Assembly: GCF_007830635.1 (NCBI RefSeq)
Contig: NZ_VLLA01000006.1
Location: forward strand, 277,074-341,073
DNA length: 64,000 bases
Reading direction: 5' to 3'
From: Bradyrhizobium huanghuaihaiense
GTDB taxonomy: Bacteria; Pseudomonadota; Alphaproteobacteria; Rhizobiales; Xanthobacteraceae
The position numbers and the translations under genes are program-made. The notes below the pieces were generated by a model that saw only the letters and a list, made by a program, of their open reading frames with translations, had not been told where the DNA came from and made no database searches. Below, one piece after another: positions 1-8,621 of this stretch. Within the stretch, counting starts at the first letter, position 1; every line of letters begins with the position of its first letter.

Positions 1-508
1 CGATCACAACCGCGAGGTCGGAGAACAGCAATACTTCCAGCGGTTGGCGGATCACACCAAGCGCGAGCAGCGCCTGGTTGATCAGGCCTTCCTTGCCGAG
101 CAGTGGAATCCAGGAAATCATCCGGATGATGTTCGAGGTCCAGAACGGCACCGTGCACAGGAGGAACAGCCCGATCGCAAGCAACTGGTTGCGGACGTGG
201 AACACCAGGAAATAGGCGACGAGGAAGCCGATGATCAGCGTGAAGATCCAGGTCAGCACCGTGAACTTGATCGTCGCCAGATACAGTTTCAGCGTCAGCG
301 CCGAGTGCAGCACCTCGACATAGCTCGCCAGCGTGAAGCCGGGTGTGAGCCCGCCAAAGCCATCGGTGGCGAAGAAGCTTGCCGCCAACACGACCAGGAT
401 CGGCGCCACGAAGAACGGCACCAGCACCAGGACCAGCGGCGAGACGTAGAGCCAGCCGGCCAGATTGGATCGCGATGGAGTTGGACTTGGAGTTGGACTC
501 GGCTGCAT
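1..508 (-). CDS. ABC transporter permease, spermidine/putrescine (PotB) type, partial
   Basis: Inner-membrane permease subunit of an ABC importer for polyamine-like substrates. Its C-terminal part lies beyond the left edge. About 169 residues are visible. A polar Ser/Pro/Thr-rich N-terminus is followed by a first membrane segment (WLYVSPLVLVLVPFFVAPIL), a periplasmic stretch, and further hydrophobic segments ending with the PFWTSNIIRMISWIPLLG region that is typical of PotB-like permeases before the EAA loop. The ATG at 508 has a GAGG about 10 nt upstream. It follows the binding-protein gene by 77 nt in the same direction, so the two form one importer. The ATPase and second permease are presumably past the edge. 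Substrate is inferred from the family only. Confidence 0.85.
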   Translation of the reverse strand, partial: MQPSPTPSPTPSRSNLAGWLYVSPLVLVLVPFFVAPILVVLAASFFATDGFGGLTPGFTLASYVEVLHSALTLKLYLATIKFTVLTWIFTLIIGFLVAYFLVFHVRNQLLAIGLFLLCTVPFWTSNIIRMISWIPLLGKEGLINQALLALGVIRQPLEVLLFSDLAVVI

Positions 509-585
509 GTCAGCGAACGCCTCGACGTCGATCTCACCCGCCGGCGCGTCGCCGCGCCGGCGCCTTTCGTCAGGGAAAGCAGGTT

Positions 586-1935
586 TCAGGCCACCTTGAA
601 GTCGTTCCAGCGCTTGTTCATGTAGGCGGCCTCGTCCATCAGCGTGTTCCAGCACGAGATGTTCTTGACGCGGTCGAGGAACGAGCCGCCGTCACGCTTG
701 GTGCCGGCCTTCTCCATCGCGACTCCGTAGGGATCGTTGACGACCTCCGGCGCGGGCTGGCCCTCGTACCAGAACGCCCATTCGGCGGGAGTGAGGAATT
801 TCTTCGCGGTCGAGGGCACCGGGCTGTAATAGCCGTAGCGCGCGACGAAGCCGCCCTGCCAGCCCGAGAGGTACCAGTTGAGATATTCGTAGGCCGCATC
901 GAGCTTCTTGCCGGAGAGATGCTTCATCAGGCCCATGCCGTTGCACCAGCCGCGATAGCCTTCCTTGCCGTTCTTGACGTTGACCGGCGCGTAGACGCAG
1001 GGAATTTCCTTGACGCGCACCGCGGCAACTGCCGGCGACCACATCGACTGGATCACCACCTCGCCCGCCGCCATCAGCTGCACCGACTGGTCGAAGGTGG
1101 TCCAGGTCGCGCGGAACTGGCCCTGCTTCTTGAGCTCGATCAGCTTGTTGCAGGTGAAGTCGATCTCCTCCTTGGTCATGTTGCCCTTATTGCCGTACTT
1201 GATCAGCCCGGCGCTTTCGAAGCAGAGCGCGGCGTCCATGATGCCGATCGCGGGGACGTCGAGGATCGCGGCCTTGCCCTTGAATTTCGGATCGATCAGG
1301 TCCTTCCACTCGGTCACTTCATGGCCGACGAGGTCGGGGCGGTAGCCGATGGAGTCGGCGTTGTAGACCTGCGGCAGGAAGGTCGCCCATTCGGTGACGC
1401 CGTCATTGAGATCGGTCGCATCGGGCTTGGCGATGTACATGGCTTCATAGGGCGAGATGCCCTGGCGCGGGATCTTGTGGCCGTCGATCTCGCCCTTGGT
1501 GAAGATCGGCAGGATGTTGTCGAACTCCTTGATCTTCTTGACCTCGATGCCCTGGATCACGCCGCGCTTGGCCGCCAGCTTGGCCTGCCAGCCCTCGAGA
1601 TCGGCGATATCGACCGTATTAGGCTGGCTTATGAAGCGGTTGATGGCGGCGGAGGTGTCGAGGTTCTGCATCGTCACCTTGAAGCCGAGATCCTTGGCCG
1701 CCTGGTCGCCGATCGCCTTGACCACCGAATAGGACACACCGACATGGCGCAGCTCGATGTCCTTGATCTCCTGCGCCCAGATGGTCGGGAATCCGCGGAT
1801 CGCGTCCGACCCGGCGGCTGCGCCCGCAACTGCGGCCGCCCCCTTCAACAGCGTGCGCCGGCTCAGGTTTTTCGTAAGTGCCGCTTCCGTTCCCGCCGGA
1901 TCGGAAGTGGATGTCCCCTTAATCCTGTCAGACAT
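586..1935 (-). CDS. Extracellular solute-binding protein, PotD-like, Tat-exported
   Basis: Periplasmic binding protein of the polyamine/opine ABC family (449 aa), feeding the permease just downstream. A twin-arginine signal is visible near residues 24-31 (SRRTLLKG), followed by an Ala-rich hydrophobic stretch. The mature domain has PotD-family features such as the AAGEVVIQSMW stretch and a C-terminal region rich in aromatic residues. An ATG 12 nt upstream (1947) would add four residues. I chose 1935 because the sequence GAGGG lies 7 nt before it and forms a better ribosome site. The upstream gap of about 195 nt holds two GAAGTAAAA direct repeats that may be regulatory. The ligand is not known. 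Confidence 0.87.
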   Translation of the reverse strand: MSDRIKGTSTSDPAGTEAALTKNLSRRTLLKGAAAVAGAAAGSDAIRGFPTIWAQEIKDIELRHVGVSYSVVKAIGDQAAKDLGFKVTMQNLDTSAAINRFISQPNTVDIADLEGWQAKLAAKRGVIQGIEVKKIKEFDNILPIFTKGEIDGHKIPRQGISPYEAMYIAKPDATDLNDGVTEWATFLPQVYNADSIGYRPDLVGHEVTEWKDLIDPKFKGKAAILDVPAIGIMDAALCFESAGLIKYGNKGNMTKEEIDFTCNKLIELKKQGQFRATWTTFDQSVQLMAAGEVVIQSMWSPAVAAVRVKEIPCVYAPVNVKNGKEGYRGWCNGMGLMKHLSGKKLDAAYEYLNWYLSGWQGGFVARYGYYSPVPSTAKKFLTPAEWAFWYEGQPAPEVVNDPYGVAMEKAGTKRDGGSFLDRVKNISCWNTLMDEAAYMNKRWNDFKVA

Positions 1936-2130
1936 GGCAACCCTCATTGGTTACGATGAACGCTCGCCCCGATCGCCACTGATCGGCCGCGGATGTGATC
2001 AGTTGCGCGTGAGGCTATGGCTGAGTTTTTGCGAAGTAAAATTGGAAGTAAAAATTCGCGATATAAACGCGGCTAATGGATCGGACCGCTGCATCTGCTT
2101 TTGGCAGCGCGCATAAGAAGGCATCAGGAC

Positions 2131-3657
2131 GTGCATACTGGGACGGCGATCGGACGATGCGGCAACCTCCGCATCGTCAGCATGATCGGTGCCGCATTGC
2201 TCGTCGCGGCGACAGGTCGCGCAGCGTGCGCGAGCGAAGTCGTGATCGCACCGTCGCGCATGAAGGCGATCGGCACGGTCGATGCGCGCTTCCAATCCTA
2301 CAATATCGAGATGGTGGAGGTGACGGGCGGGCGTTTCTGGAAGCCTTACGCGCAAGACAGGATGCAGCACGATCGCTATAGCGACAGGCCTCCGATTGAT
2401 CTCGCCAACCCACGACTTCGCAAGCTCGCGGCGGCGCTGTCGCCGGCCTATATCCGCATCAGCGGCACCTGGGCGAACGCGACCTATGTCGCGGACACCG
2501 AGAGCGCGCCGTCCGCTCCGCCTGCCGGCTTCAATACCGTGCTCAGCCGCGCGCAGTGGCGCGGCGTCATCGACTTCGCCCGCGCGGCCGATGCGGAGAT
2601 CGTGACGTCCTTTGCCATCAGCCCCGGCAGCCGCGACGCAAATGGCGTGTGGATGCCGGACCAGGCGCAGCGCCTCATCGATGCCACGCGCTCACTCGGC
2701 GGCCGCATCGCCGCCGCCGAGTTCATGAACGAGCCGACGCTGGCGGCGAACAACGGCGCGCCGCCGGGATATGACGCGGAGGCGTATGGCCGCGACTTCA
2801 GGATCTTTCGCACGTGGATCCGGCGGTCGTCGCCGGAGACGTTGCTCCTCGGCCCGGGCTCCGTCGGCGACTCCCCATCTCCGTCAGCCGGCGGCATCCG
2901 CACGCGCGATCTGCTCGCAGCAATGGGACTGGGCCTCGATCGCTTCTCCTACCATCACTACGGCACGCTCTCGCCCCGCTGCGGCGTCCATGACGATCCG
3001 ATGCAGACCCTGTCGGACGACTGGCTGGCCCGCACGGACGCGACACTCGCCATCTACCGCGCGCTGCGCGACGCGTTCGAGCCGGGCAAGCCGATCTGGT
3101 TGACGGAGACGGCGGACGCCGCCTGCGGCGGCAATCCATGGGATGCCACCTTCCTCGACACATTCCGCTATCTCGACCAGCTCGGCCGTCTGGCAAAGGC
3201 CGGCGTGCAGGTGGTGATGCACAACACGCTCGCGGCCAGCGACTACGGCTTGCTCGACGAGTGGTCGTTTCGTCCGCGGCCGAACTATTGGGCCGCTCTG
3301 CTCTGGCGGCGGCTGATGGGCGCGACCGTGCTCGAAACGGAAACCGCCTCGATGCCCGGTTTTCACATCTACGCGCATTGTCATCCCGCGACGAAGGGCG
3401 GCGTCTCCGTGCTCCTCATCAACACCTCGCGGAACGCACCGCACGTCGTGACGCTGGCAGGCCCTGCCGAGCGCTACACGCTGCAAGCTGATCGCCTGCA
3501 AAGCGCGACCGTCCGATTGAATGGCGAGCCCCTGAGATTGGCCGCCAACGACGACCTTCCGCGCCTTGCGGCGCGCACCGCGCCTGCGGGTCGGCTCCGG
3601 CTGCCGCCGGCCAGCATCACCTTCCTGGTGATGCCGGACACCGCGGCCTGTCGCTGA
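2131..3657 (+). CDS. Secreted glycoside hydrolase, GH79 (heparanase/beta-glucuronidase)-like
   Basis: Probable exported glycosidase with a GH-A (TIM-barrel) fold. Features resembling GH79 are a YIRISGT strand near residue 107, an acid/base glutamate E201 in EFMNEP, SYHHY near 273, and a nucleophile candidate E326 in IWLTETADAACGG. A signal peptide (MIGAALLVAATGRAACA) precedes the mature protein. I set the start at a GTG (2131) with AAGAAGG 9 nt upstream, giving 508 aa. The ATG at 2182 lacks a clear ribosome site, and an in-frame TTG at 2101 is also possible. It sits alone between a leftward ABC gene and a convergent transporter. Family assignment rests on motif spacing and the substrate is unproven. 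It could be an uncharacterised relative of GH79. Confidence 0.65.
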   Translation: MHTGTAIGRCGNLRIVSMIGAALLVAATGRAACASEVVIAPSRMKAIGTVDARFQSYNIEMVEVTGGRFWKPYAQDRMQHDRYSDRPPIDLANPRLRKLAAALSPAYIRISGTWANATYVADTESAPSAPPAGFNTVLSRAQWRGVIDFARAADAEIVTSFAISPGSRDANGVWMPDQAQRLIDATRSLGGRIAAAEFMNEPTLAANNGAPPGYDAEAYGRDFRIFRTWIRRSSPETLLLGPGSVGDSPSPSAGGIRTRDLLAAMGLGLDRFSYHHYGTLSPRCGVHDDPMQTLSDDWLARTDATLAIYRALRDAFEPGKPIWLTETADAACGGNPWDATFLDTFRYLDQLGRLAKAGVQVVMHNTLAASDYGLLDEWSFRPRPNYWAALLWRRLMGATVLETETASMPGFHIYAHCHPATKGGVSVLLINTSRNAPHVVTLAGPAERYTLQADRLQSATVRLNGEPLRLAANDDLPRLAARTAPAGRLRLPPASITFLVMPDTAACR

Positions 3658-3666
3658 CGCTAGCTG

Positions 3667-4965
3667 CTATTTCAGATCGTCGCGCGCCGTCTCCGGCGCC
3701 AGCAGGGTCGCGATGATCGTGATGATCGAGAGCCCGATGATGTACACCGACACAGCCCAGTACGATCCGGCCCACGCCAGCAGCGCGGTTGCGATCAACG
3801 GCGAGAAGCCGCCGCTGAGCGCAGCCGCGACGTTGGCACCGAGCGAGGCGCCGCTGTAGCGCACCTGGGTGCGGAACAGCTCCGGCATGAACGCCGCCTT
3901 CGGCCCGAACAGCAGCGCATGGGTCAGCGTCATCGTGACGACGAGCGCGAGCGTGATCAGCGCCGGCTCTTTGGTGTCGAGGAACCAGAACAGCGGAAAC
4001 GCCAGCGCCACCGAGAACACGCCGCCGGCGAGATACAGCGCCCTGCGGCCGAAGATGTCGGAGAGCCAGCCGGCGAGCGGCAACGTCGCGAACTCGACGA
4101 TCGCGGCATAGACCACCGCGTTCAGGATCACCTGGCGCGGAAGGCCGAGCTTCGTCGTGGCGTAGACCACGGTGAAGACGGTGAGGAGATAAGCGAGTCC
4201 GACCTCCGACACGGTAATGCCGACCGCGAGCAAAAAGCTGCGCCAGTCGCGGCGCAGCACCTCCAGCACCGGCTGCGCCAGCACCTCCTTGCGCTCGACG
4301 ACTTCCTTGAAGTGCGGCGTCTCGGCCAGCCTGAGCCGCACGATGAAGCCGACGCCGACCAGCACAATGCTGATCCAGAACGGCACGCGCCAGCCCCAGC
4401 TCAAGAAGTCGGCCTCGGGCAGCTGCGTCATCAGCGCAAAGATGCCGGTGGATGCGGCGACGCCGACGGGAAAGCCGATCTGCACCAGGCTGCCGTAGAA
4501 GCCGCGGCGGTTGCCGGCATGCTCGATCACCATCACGACCGCTCCGCTCCACTCGCCCCCGAGCCCGATGCCCTGGACGAAGCGCAAGGCGATCAGCAGG
4601 ATCGGCGCCCAGACGCCGATCTGGCTGTAAGTCGGCAGGCAGCCGATCAGGAAGGTGCCGAGCCCCATCGCGATCATGGTCGCGACCAGCATGGTCTTGC
4701 GGCCGAGCCGGTCGCCGTAATGCCCGATGATAGCGCCGCCGATCGGCCGCGCCACGAAGCCGACCGCATAGGTCGAGAACGCGACCAGCGTGCCGACGAA
4801 CGGGTCGAAGCTCGGAAAGAACAGCTTGTTGAAGACGAGTGCCGCGGCCGTGCCGTAGATCAGGAAATCGTACCACTCGATCGCGGTGCCGAGCGCGCTC
4901 GCCCACACCACATGCGCCGTCGTCGATCTCTCCGTCGCCGCGGCGACCCCCGTTGCTGCCGTCAT
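3667..4965 (-). CDS. MFS transporter, metabolite:H+ symporter (MHS) family
   Basis: Twelve-segment major-facilitator protein of 432 aa, the usual length for the MHS branch (ShiA/ProP/KgtP relatives). The family signature is clear: EWYDFLIYGTAAAL in the first segment, RPIGGAIIGHYGDRLGRK in the loop between segments 2 and 3, and RFVQGIGLGGEW in segment 4. It should import an organic acid or quaternary amine with protons. The ATG at 4965 gives a start 11 residues before the TTAHVVWAS lead-in, with a weak GGGG upstream. The longer open frame reaching 5202 runs through a palindromic repeat and is rejected. It is convergent with the glycosidase, 9 nt apart. Substrate unknown. Confidence 0.88.
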   Translation of the reverse strand: MTAATGVAAATERSTTAHVVWASALGTAIEWYDFLIYGTAAALVFNKLFFPSFDPFVGTLVAFSTYAVGFVARPIGGAIIGHYGDRLGRKTMLVATMIAMGLGTFLIGCLPTYSQIGVWAPILLIALRFVQGIGLGGEWSGAVVMVIEHAGNRRGFYGSLVQIGFPVGVAASTGIFALMTQLPEADFLSWGWRVPFWISIVLVGVGFIVRLRLAETPHFKEVVERKEVLAQPVLEVLRRDWRSFLLAVGITVSEVGLAYLLTVFTVVYATTKLGLPRQVILNAVVYAAIVEFATLPLAGWLSDIFGRRALYLAGGVFSVALAFPLFWFLDTKEPALITLALVVTMTLTHALLFGPKAAFMPELFRTQVRYSGASLGANVAAALSGGFSPLIATALLAWAGSYWAVSVYIIGLSIITIIATLLAPETARDDLK

Positions 4966-5042
4966 GCCATGCCCCAAAAGATTTCCGGATGGCATCATGG
5001 CCAATCGCGGGTAGGGTTGCAACCTGCGGAGGCATTTGATCG

Positions 5043-5184
5043 CTCTCGTGCCCCGGACGCTGCGCAGCACGAAGTGATGCGCTGCAGAGCCGGGGCCCAT
5101 ATTTCCTCGAGCACTCCCTGCGGCATGGGTCCCGGCTCTGCGCAGCAGCGCAAAGATCGCTGCAGCGCGTCCGGGACACGAGAG
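5043..5184. repeat. Interspersed palindromic repeat, family A
   Basis: Long imperfect inverted repeat in an intergenic region. CTCTCGTG-CCCCGGACGC at the left end is matched by GCGTCCGGGA-CACGAGAG at the right end. Inner pairs GAGCCGGGGCCCAT and ATGGGTCCCGGCTC extend the stem. It would fold as a large hairpin on either strand. No coding content is seen. Confidence 0.75.
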
Positions 5185-5203
5185 TGCCGGGTGCCGCCAC
5201 ATC

Positions 5204-5326
5204 CGTCATTGCGAGGAGCCCTTGCGACGAAGCAATCCAGAATCCCTCAACGGAAAGACTCTGGATTGCTTCGCGGAGCCTGTCATCGGGCCGCGCTTCG
5301 CGCGGACCCGTTGGCTCGCAATGACG
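5204..5326. repeat. Interspersed palindromic repeat, family B (long variant)
   Basis: Ends in CGTCATTGCGAG and CTCGCAATGACG, with internal GAAGCAATCCAGA and TCTGGATTGCTTC arms. The same element occurs at 29607-29686. This copy is longer because about 40 extra bases, themselves partly self-complementary (CCGCGCTTCGCGCGG), sit in the right arm. Intergenic and non-coding. Confidence 0.85.
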
Positions 5327-5360
5327 GTGGTGAGGCAGATGTGCATCCTGCCTCACCATC

Positions 5361-5481
5361 GTCGTCCTGGCGAAAGCCAGGACCCATTACCCCGGTCAGC
5401 ATTATCAAACACGCACTGTGGCTACAGCGTCCGAAACAAAGCCTCTTGTGGTTATGGGTCCTGGGCTTTCGCCAGGACGAC
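5361..5481. repeat. Interspersed palindromic repeat, family C, copy 1
   Basis: Inverted ends GTCGTCCTGGCGAAAGCC and GGCTTTCGCCAGGACGAC bracket an AT-richer centre. A second copy with the same ends lies at 9426-9546. Intergenic, 166 nt before the LivK-type gene, and the third of three adjacent repeats. Confidence 0.85.
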
Positions 5482-5555
5482 ACCGCGTAGAGGGCACCGA
5501 CATTCCAACTCACCGCTCTCAGCCCTGCCCCGTGGAACCCATCCCCACCCTCTTA

Positions 5556-5590
5556 TTCGCCATTGACAAACTAATTCGCCATTATCTAAT
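5556..5590 (+). promoter_or_regulatory. Sigma-70-like promoter with TTCGCCATT direct repeat
   Basis: TTGACA at 5563-5568 and TCTAAT at 5585-5590 are separated by 16 bp and match housekeeping consensus well. Two TTCGCCATT repeats at 5556-5564 and 5575-5583, spaced 19 bp, overlap the -35 and spacer and could bind a regulator such as the IclR protein encoded downstream. Serves the binding-protein gene starting at 5647. Confidence 0.55.
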
Positions 5591-5646
5591 TTGTCGCCAG
5601 AACAACCCGCCGCCCCAAGCGGCCCATAAAAAGCGAGGGAACGACG

Positions 5647-6861
5647 ATGAGAGTGTTTCTGGCCGGCGCCATGCTCGCGGCCATGACTTCGGCTGCCATG
5701 ACCACCGCAGCTACCGCGCAAGTCTCCGACGACGCGGTGCGGATCGGCGTGCTGACGGACCTGTCGAGCTGGGGCCGCGACAACAGCGGGCCGGGCTCTG
5801 TCGAGGCCGCCAAGATGGCCGTGGAGGAATTCGGGCCGACCGTGCTCGGCAAGCCGATCGAGATCATCAGCGCCGACCATCAGATGAAGACCGACGTCGG
5901 CGTGCAGATCGTGCGCGGCTGGTTCGACAACGGCAAGGTCGATGCGGTCGTCGACATCCCCAATTCCGGCATCGCCATCGCCGTGCACAACATGGTGCGC
6001 GAGCGCAACAAGATCGCCCTGCTCTCCGGCCCCGGCGCGAGCTCGCTGACGGACGAGCTGTGCAGCCCCAACACCGTGCACTTCACCTACGACACCTACG
6101 CGCTGTCGAAGGTGACGGCCTCCGCCGTGATCAAGGAAGGCGGAAAATCCTGGTACTTCATCACCGCGGATTACGCCTTCGGCCAGCAGCTCGAGAAGGA
6201 CGCGACGCGCTTCATCAACGAGATGGGCGGCAAGGTGCTCGGCGGCGTGAAGCATCCGACCAACACCGCCGACTTTTCCTCCTTCGCGCTGCAGGCCCAG
6301 AGCTCGAAATCCGACGTGGTCGCCTTCGCCAATGCCGGCCAGGACACCGACAACGCGATCAAGCAATCCGGCGAGTTCGGCCTCGTCCAGGGCGGCCAGA
6401 AGCTGGTCGGCCTCCTGATGTTCGACACCGACGTGCATGCGATCGGGCTGAAGGCCGCGCAGGGCACCTACATGACCACGGCCGCGTACTGGAATATGGA
6501 CGAGGCAACCCGTGCCTGGTCCAAGAAGTTCTACGAGCGCACCAAGGTGATGCCGACCATGATCCATACCGGCGTGTACGGCTCGGTGCTGCATTATCTG
6601 AAAGGCATCAAGGCTGCAGGCACCGACGATCCCGCCAAGGTGATGGCGAAGATGCGCGAGCTGCCGATTGAGGATATCTTCGTCCACGGTGGCAAGTTGC
6701 GCGAGGACGGCCGCGTCATCCGCGACATGTATCTCGCCAAGGTGAAAACGCCCGAGCAGTCCAAGGAGCCCTGGGATTATCTGGATATCGTCAAGACCGT
6801 GAAGGGCGAGGACGCCTTCCGTCCGGTCTCCGAGTCCAAATGTCCGCTGCTGAAGAAGTGA
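5647..6861 (+). CDS. ABC transporter substrate-binding protein, LivK/Peripla_BP_6 family
   Basis: Periplasmic ligand-binding protein (404 aa) of the branched-chain amino acid/amide family. A Sec signal peptide ends at about residue 24 (AATAQ). The mature part starts with VRIGVLTDLSSWGRDNSGPGSVEAAKMAVEEF, the typical first strand and helix of type-I binding proteins. The ATG is preceded by GAGGGA. It is followed 8 nt later by a flavoprotein and then an IclR regulator. No permease or ATPase lies nearby, so it may share a transporter encoded elsewhere or deliver substrate for the flavoprotein pathway. A promoter with a direct repeat lies 57 nt upstream. Confidence 0.88.
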   Translation: MRVFLAGAMLAAMTSAAMTTAATAQVSDDAVRIGVLTDLSSWGRDNSGPGSVEAAKMAVEEFGPTVLGKPIEIISADHQMKTDVGVQIVRGWFDNGKVDAVVDIPNSGIAIAVHNMVRERNKIALLSGPGASSLTDELCSPNTVHFTYDTYALSKVTASAVIKEGGKSWYFITADYAFGQQLEKDATRFINEMGGKVLGGVKHPTNTADFSSFALQAQSSKSDVVAFANAGQDTDNAIKQSGEFGLVQGGQKLVGLLMFDTDVHAIGLKAAQGTYMTTAAYWNMDEATRAWSKKFYERTKVMPTMIHTGVYGSVLHYLKGIKAAGTDDPAKVMAKMRELPIEDIFVHGGKLREDGRVIRDMYLAKVKTPEQSKEPWDYLDIVKTVKGEDAFRPVSESKCPLLKK

Positions 6862-6869
6862 GGTGAGCG

Positions 6870-8603
6870 ATGACCGGCAACGAGCACAACGCAGCTGAGA
6901 CTTACGAGTGCGACGTGCTCGTGGCCGGATCGGGTTGCTCCGGCATGTCTGCCGCGATCACCGCGCGCCACCGCGGCCTCGACGTGCTGATCGTCGAGAA
7001 GGAGCCGCGCTTCGGCGGTACCACCGCTCGCTCCGGCGGCTGGCTGTGGATTCCCGGCACCTCGCTGGCGAAGGCATACGGCATCGAGGAAACACCCGAG
7101 CAGGCGCGCACTTACTTGCGGCACGAAGCCGGCAACAATTACGACGCCGCGCGCGTCGACGCCTTCCTCAGCGCCGGCCCCGAAGCCGTCGATTTCTTCA
7201 CCACCAGGACGGCACTGCGCTTCGACATGCCGCTGGTGTTCCCGGACTATCATGCCGAAGCACCCGGCGGCGCCCAGGGCGGCCGCTCCATGGTGACGCG
7301 CCCGTTCGACGGCCGCGAGCTTGGCGACCAGATCAAGACGCTCGGCATGCCGCTGCCGGAACTCACCGTGTTCGGCATGATGCTTGGAAGCGGCAAGGAG
7401 ATCATCCATTTCATGCGCGTGACGAAATCGCTGACTTCGGCGGTCTATGTCGCCAAGCGCCTGTCGCGCCATCTGATGGACGTACTGCGCTACGGGCGCG
7501 GCATGACGCTGACCAATGGCAATGCGCTCGCGGGACGCCTTGCGAAGTCCGCGCTCGATCTCAAGATTCCGATGTGGCTGTCTTCGCCCGTTCGCGAGCT
7601 GACCGTGGAGAACGGCACTGTCACCGGCGCCATCGTCTCGCACGAGGGACGCGACGTGCGCGTTCGCGCACGGCAGGGCGTCGTGCTCGCCTGCGGCGGC
7701 TTCCCGCATGATGTCGAACGGCGCAAGAAAATGTTCCCGCACGCACCGACCGGCAATGAGCATTTCTCGCCCGGCCCGACCGGCAATACCGGCGATGGCC
7801 TGCGCCTTGCGGAAAGCGCCGGGGGACGCATCGAGGACCGCCTGCCGAACGCGGCAGCCTGGGTGCCGGTATCGCTGACCACGCGCAAGGACGGATCGAA
7901 GGGCGTGATGCCGCACTTCATCGACCGCGCCAAGCCCGGCGTGATCGCGGTGATGCGCGACGGCAGGCGCTTTGCCAATGAGGGCAATTCCTATCACGAC
8001 TTCGTCCAGGCCATGATCAAGGCCGCCAAGCCTGGCGACGAGATCGCGGCGTACCTCGTCTGCGATCACCAGACGCTGCGCAAATACGGCCTCGGCTGCG
8101 TGCCACCCTTCCCGATGCCGCTGGGTCATCACCTCAATACCGGCTATCTCATGCGCGGCGATACGCTGGAAGGGCTGGCGGCAAAGGCCGGCATCGATGC
8201 GAAGGCGTTCACCGAGACGGTCAAGCAATTCAATGCAACCGCGCCGTTGGGACATGATGCCGCCTTCGGCAAGGGTTCAAAAGCCTATAACCGCTATCAG
8301 GGCGACGCGCTGCATGGTCCGAACCCCTGCGTCGCGCCGATCGAGAACGGCCCGTTCTACGCGATCAAGATGGTGATCGGCGATCTCGGCACCTATGCCG
8401 GCATCGTCACCGACGAGAACGCGCGGGCGCTCGATGGCGAAGGCCGGGTGATTCCCGGCCTCTATGCCGCCGGCAACGACATGGCGAGCATCATGGGCGG
8501 CAATTATCCCGGCGCCGGCATCACGCTTGGGCCGGCGCTGACCTTCGGCTACATTGCCGGCCGTCATCTCGCCGAGAGCGCCGCGAGGCGCAACGCGGCG
8601 TAA
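6870..8603 (+). CDS. FAD-dependent oxidoreductase, 3-ketosteroid dehydrogenase/fumarate reductase flavoprotein family
   Basis: Cytoplasmic flavoprotein of 577 aa. The dinucleotide fold near residue 15 (VLVAGSGCSGMSAAI) and the C-terminal FAD segment (GLYAAGNDMASIMGGNYPGAGITLGPALTFG) are characteristic of the FAD_binding_2 family that contains 3-oxosteroid 1-dehydrogenases and fumarate reductase-like enzymes. The ribosome site GAGGTGAG sits directly before the ATG. It is the middle gene of a binding-protein/flavoprotein/IclR operon, so it probably oxidises or desaturates the imported ligand. True steroid specificity is not shown by the sequence. Confidence 0.85.
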   Translation: MTGNEHNAAETYECDVLVAGSGCSGMSAAITARHRGLDVLIVEKEPRFGGTTARSGGWLWIPGTSLAKAYGIEETPEQARTYLRHEAGNNYDAARVDAFLSAGPEAVDFFTTRTALRFDMPLVFPDYHAEAPGGAQGGRSMVTRPFDGRELGDQIKTLGMPLPELTVFGMMLGSGKEIIHFMRVTKSLTSAVYVAKRLSRHLMDVLRYGRGMTLTNGNALAGRLAKSALDLKIPMWLSSPVRELTVENGTVTGAIVSHEGRDVRVRARQGVVLACGGFPHDVERRKKMFPHAPTGNEHFSPGPTGNTGDGLRLAESAGGRIEDRLPNAAAWVPVSLTTRKDGSKGVMPHFIDRAKPGVIAVMRDGRRFANEGNSYHDFVQAMIKAAKPGDEIAAYLVCDHQTLRKYGLGCVPPFPMPLGHHLNTGYLMRGDTLEGLAAKAGIDAKAFTETVKQFNATAPLGHDAAFGKGSKAYNRYQGDALHGPNPCVAPIENGPFYAIKMVIGDLGTYAGIVTDENARALDGEGRVIPGLYAAGNDMASIMGGNYPGAGITLGPALTFGYIAGRHLAESAARRNAA

Positions 8604-8621
8604 GCCAACGTCTGGAGGCGC

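Noticed and set aside
379..1959. Rightward open frame of 526 codons
   Set aside because: Antisense to the PotD-like gene, which has a Tat signal and family motifs. No ribosome site or domain was seen.
5043..5481. CRISPR array or insertion sequence
   Set aside because: The repeats are three different palindromes, each present once here, without regular spacers and without any transposase frame.
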